A stretch of DNA of 16,002 nucleotides from contig JBKDQE010000039.1 in assembly GCA_046342195.1 (NCBI GenBank), forward strand, positions 1-16,002, read 5' to 3'. The translations under genes and the position numbers were made by a program. Shown in pieces: positions 14,677 through 16,002 of this stretch. The notes beneath the pieces are model-generated. The model had not been told where the DNA came from and made no database searches. It saw only the letters and a list, made by a program, of their open reading frames with translations. The stretch is from CANHBY01 sp046342195 (GTDB lineage: Bacteria > Pseudomonadota > Gammaproteobacteria > Burkholderiales > Burkholderiaceae_C). How positions within the stretch are numbered: position 1 is the stretch's first letter; each line of letters opens with the position of its first letter.

Positions 14677-15624
14677 CTAAAGCGAAAAAACTCGATTTTT
14701 CTTTATGGAACGGTACCCTGGCCATCTTGAAATAATTCCTTGACCCATAGGCCCTGTCAACCAGTTCATAAACAGACGCGAGCCAGAATGACGTGTTTTG
14801 GCTGACTCCATGACATGCAAATCAATGTTCAGGGCAGGATCTTGATCAGCCAATACGATCAAGCCACTGTGCGCTCCAACTCGGGCCCAAACACCTTTTT
14901 CAACCATGGTGCAGGCTCCAATTTTTTTGGCATGTAACCAATAAGCCCCCCCGCCTTGATCACGCCGATACCACGGCCCTTCTGGATTGATTTTGGCTAT
15001 ACCCCACATCAACTCTTCAAATCGGTGAGTGGCTGAAGCGTCGGGCCGGCTAAGGAATAACAAACCCTGCCTGGCAATCGCACGCATAAGACCCACCATC
15101 ATGGAAGCACCCGGATCACGATGGGCTGAAATTACATGCCTCAAGGCCCTCGCAGCCGAATGAGGCCCCACCACCACAAAGCCGCCGCGACCAACCAAGG
15201 TGCGCATATGGGCCCATCCTTGGCGTTCCAAGTCAAGCTCACGATCAGGATCATTGGTCAATGACAAGTGCGCTTCCCCCCGCTCTAACTGTTGAAAGGC
15301 CACCAATGCTGAAACCGAGATTGGCGCCACCAGCACCCCCGTATGATCGATAAATGATCTTAGCCAGGCGCCAACGAGGCCTGATTGCACGAGAGATTCA
15401 TCGCAAACCAAGCGAAGAGACTCCCGCTGAAAACTTCCTTCATTCTCAGAATTGGCAGACTGGAACGATTGAGGCAGAACCCCGAAAGACGCCCCACCCA
15501 AGACACTCCAAACACCCATACGAATAAATCTTCTGCGCCCACCCAACTCAAGCTTCAAGGATCTCAATTCAGACAATGAATGCAAAATAGGACGTTCCAT
15601 CGTGATTTCAAAACAGTCAGGCAA
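14677..15624 (-). CDS. TupA-like oxyanion-binding protein, Tat-exported
   Basis: This is a periplasmic binding protein related to the tungstate-binding subunit TupA. It has a twin-arginine signal: RRRFIRMG (30-37) followed by a hydrophobic stretch to about residue 51. Family-like segments are SVSALVAFQQLERGEAHLSL, SRPDASATH (192-200), GPWYRRDQGGGA, and the C-terminal FMNWLTGPMGQGIISRWPG. Two anion-contact motifs differ from TupA: the usual SRGDDSGTH appears as SRPDASATH, and the N-terminal TTTS strand reads CDES (74-77). The ligand may therefore not be tungstate. No permease or ATPase gene lies in the window. The first possible start (15624) is used, and ATG at 15600 is an equal alternative because neither has a clear ribosome binding site. 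Confidence 0.75.
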   Translation of the reverse strand: MPDCFEITMERPILHSLSELRSLKLELGGRRRFIRMGVWSVLGGASFGVLPQSFQSANSENEGSFQRESLRLVCDESLVQSGLVGAWLRSFIDHTGVLVAPISVSALVAFQQLERGEAHLSLTNDPDRELDLERQGWAHMRTLVGRGGFVVVGPHSAARALRHVISAHRDPGASMMVGLMRAIARQGLLFLSRPDASATHRFEELMWGIAKINPEGPWYRRDQGGGAYWLHAKKIGACTMVEKGVWARVGAHSGLIVLADQDPALNIDLHVMESAKTRHSGSRLFMNWLTGPMGQGIISRWPGYRSIKKNRVFSL

Positions 15625-15657
15625 ATGCTCAGATTAAACAATATCAAGCCAGATTTG

Positions 15658-15759
15658 TCATAAACGTCTTGCTGTACTCACATCCTTTTCTGTCAAGCGG
15701 TAAAAATAGACTTTCTGCAGTAAAGTCTTTGCCTCAGATAGAGACTCCCGCCGCCCTAA
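15658..15759 (-). pseudogene. Last 33 codons of a gene cut by an insertion sequence
   Basis: A reading frame ending 33 bases upstream of the TupA-like gene gives a plausible protein C-terminus: RRESLSEAKTLLQKVYFYRL, then TEKDVSTARRL and TGA. It continues without a stop past 15760 only because it enters insertion-sequence DNA. The charged, helical composition looks like genuine coding sequence, but the family is not recognisable from so little. Position and strand suggest a former operon partner of the TupA-like gene. Confidence 0.45.
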
Positions 15760-16002
15760 CAGGCTGCTGAAATACCTAGCCTCCCTGTCCACGCCCTGGT
15801 GGCGTGATGCGTTATCACTGTAGCCCATCAACGACCTGAAGCGACACATCCCATGCGCGGCGCCGACACTTTCAGCGAACAGCCCTTCACCCTCAAGAAG
15901 CTCGACGATTTCGTGCCTGCCAAGCACCCTTTGCGCGTCATTCGCTCGATGGTCAACGAGGCCCTGGCCGGGATGAACGATCTGTTTGCCCAGATGTACG
16001 CC
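15760..16002 (+). mobile_element. Left end of an IS4/IS5/IS1182-type insertion sequence (runs off window)
   Basis: The sequence CAGGCTGCTGAAATACC at 15760-15776 resembles the outer inverted repeats of DDE insertion sequences of this class and stands about 77 bases before a transposase start. The right end lies outside the window, so the inverted repeat and the target duplication cannot be confirmed. The element interrupts the gene fragment at 15658-15759. Confidence 0.45.
15853..16002 (+). CDS. Transposase, N-terminal part (3' partial)
   Basis: Fifty codons are visible from ATG 15853 to the window edge. They read MRGADTFSEQPFTLKKL, then DDFVPAKHPLRVIRSMVNEA, then LAGMNDLFAQMYA. The pattern D-FVPA-HPLR-IR-MVN-AL is typical of the N-terminal region of IS5/IS1182-like transposases. 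The catalytic DDE residues are beyond the window. It belongs to a different element from the remnant at 14310-14658. Confidence 0.8.
   Translation, partial: MRGADTFSEQPFTLKKLDDFVPAKHPLRVIRSMVNEALAGMNDLFAQMYA

Noticed and set aside
1..16002. CRISPR arrays, tRNA genes, integrase or attachment sites
   Set aside because: No regularly spaced repeats, no cloverleaf-type tRNA sequence and no tyrosine or serine recombinase were seen on either strand.

Overview
The window looks like a chromosomal segment of a betaproteobacterium, probably Burkholderiales. The reasons are the moderately GC-rich coding style, the earP-efp pair with an arginine at the EF-P modification site, a bifunctional MnmC, and an LplT-like/PlsC fusion transporter of the kind found in that group. 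No rRNA or tRNA gene was recognised.

Left part (1-6250), mostly core genes. The edge holds the end of a Phd/YefM-type antitoxin whose partner toxin appears reduced to a nine-codon stub. earP (EF-P arginine rhamnosyltransferase) and its substrate efp follow, then mnmC (tRNA wobble-uridine modification). All of these are on the plus strand. A convergent minus-strand gene encodes an MFS transporter fused to a PlsC acyltransferase.

Middle part (6400-14140), a compact Ter (tellurite-resistance-type) stress cluster, entirely on the plus strand. The first block is terB, terD, an AIM24-family gene and a second TerD-family gene. The second block is five tightly overlapping genes: an ATP-grasp ligase, a phosphoribosyltransferase with a TRSP domain, a HAD phosphatase, a PRTase-like (StiP) protein with a PELOTA-type RNA-binding tail, and a CitE/HpcH-like lyase. 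This is the Ter-associated biosynthetic module predicted in the literature (comparative genomics by Anantharaman, Iyer and Aravind) to make a nucleoside-like metabolite. terA, terC, terY and telA are absent from the window. Two terminator-like hairpins lie inside the cluster, one after terB and one ending directly at the ATG of the ATP-grasp gene. The second follows a leader with possible alternative RNA pairings and is the best candidate here for undescribed regulation.

Right part (14140-16002), an insertion-sequence scar. It holds the frameshifted C-terminal remnant of an IS5-type transposase, then a minus-strand gene for a Tat-exported TupA-like oxyanion-binding protein with altered ligand motifs. 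Upstream of that is the last 33 codons of a probable operon partner, cut by another insertion sequence whose transposase runs off the window.

The working picture is a metal or oxyanion stress island inserted beside housekeeping translation genes. TerB and TerD-type proteins would sense or bind divalent metal at the membrane, and the five-gene operon would make a small molecule. Whether the TupA-like protein belongs to the same response is inference from proximity only.
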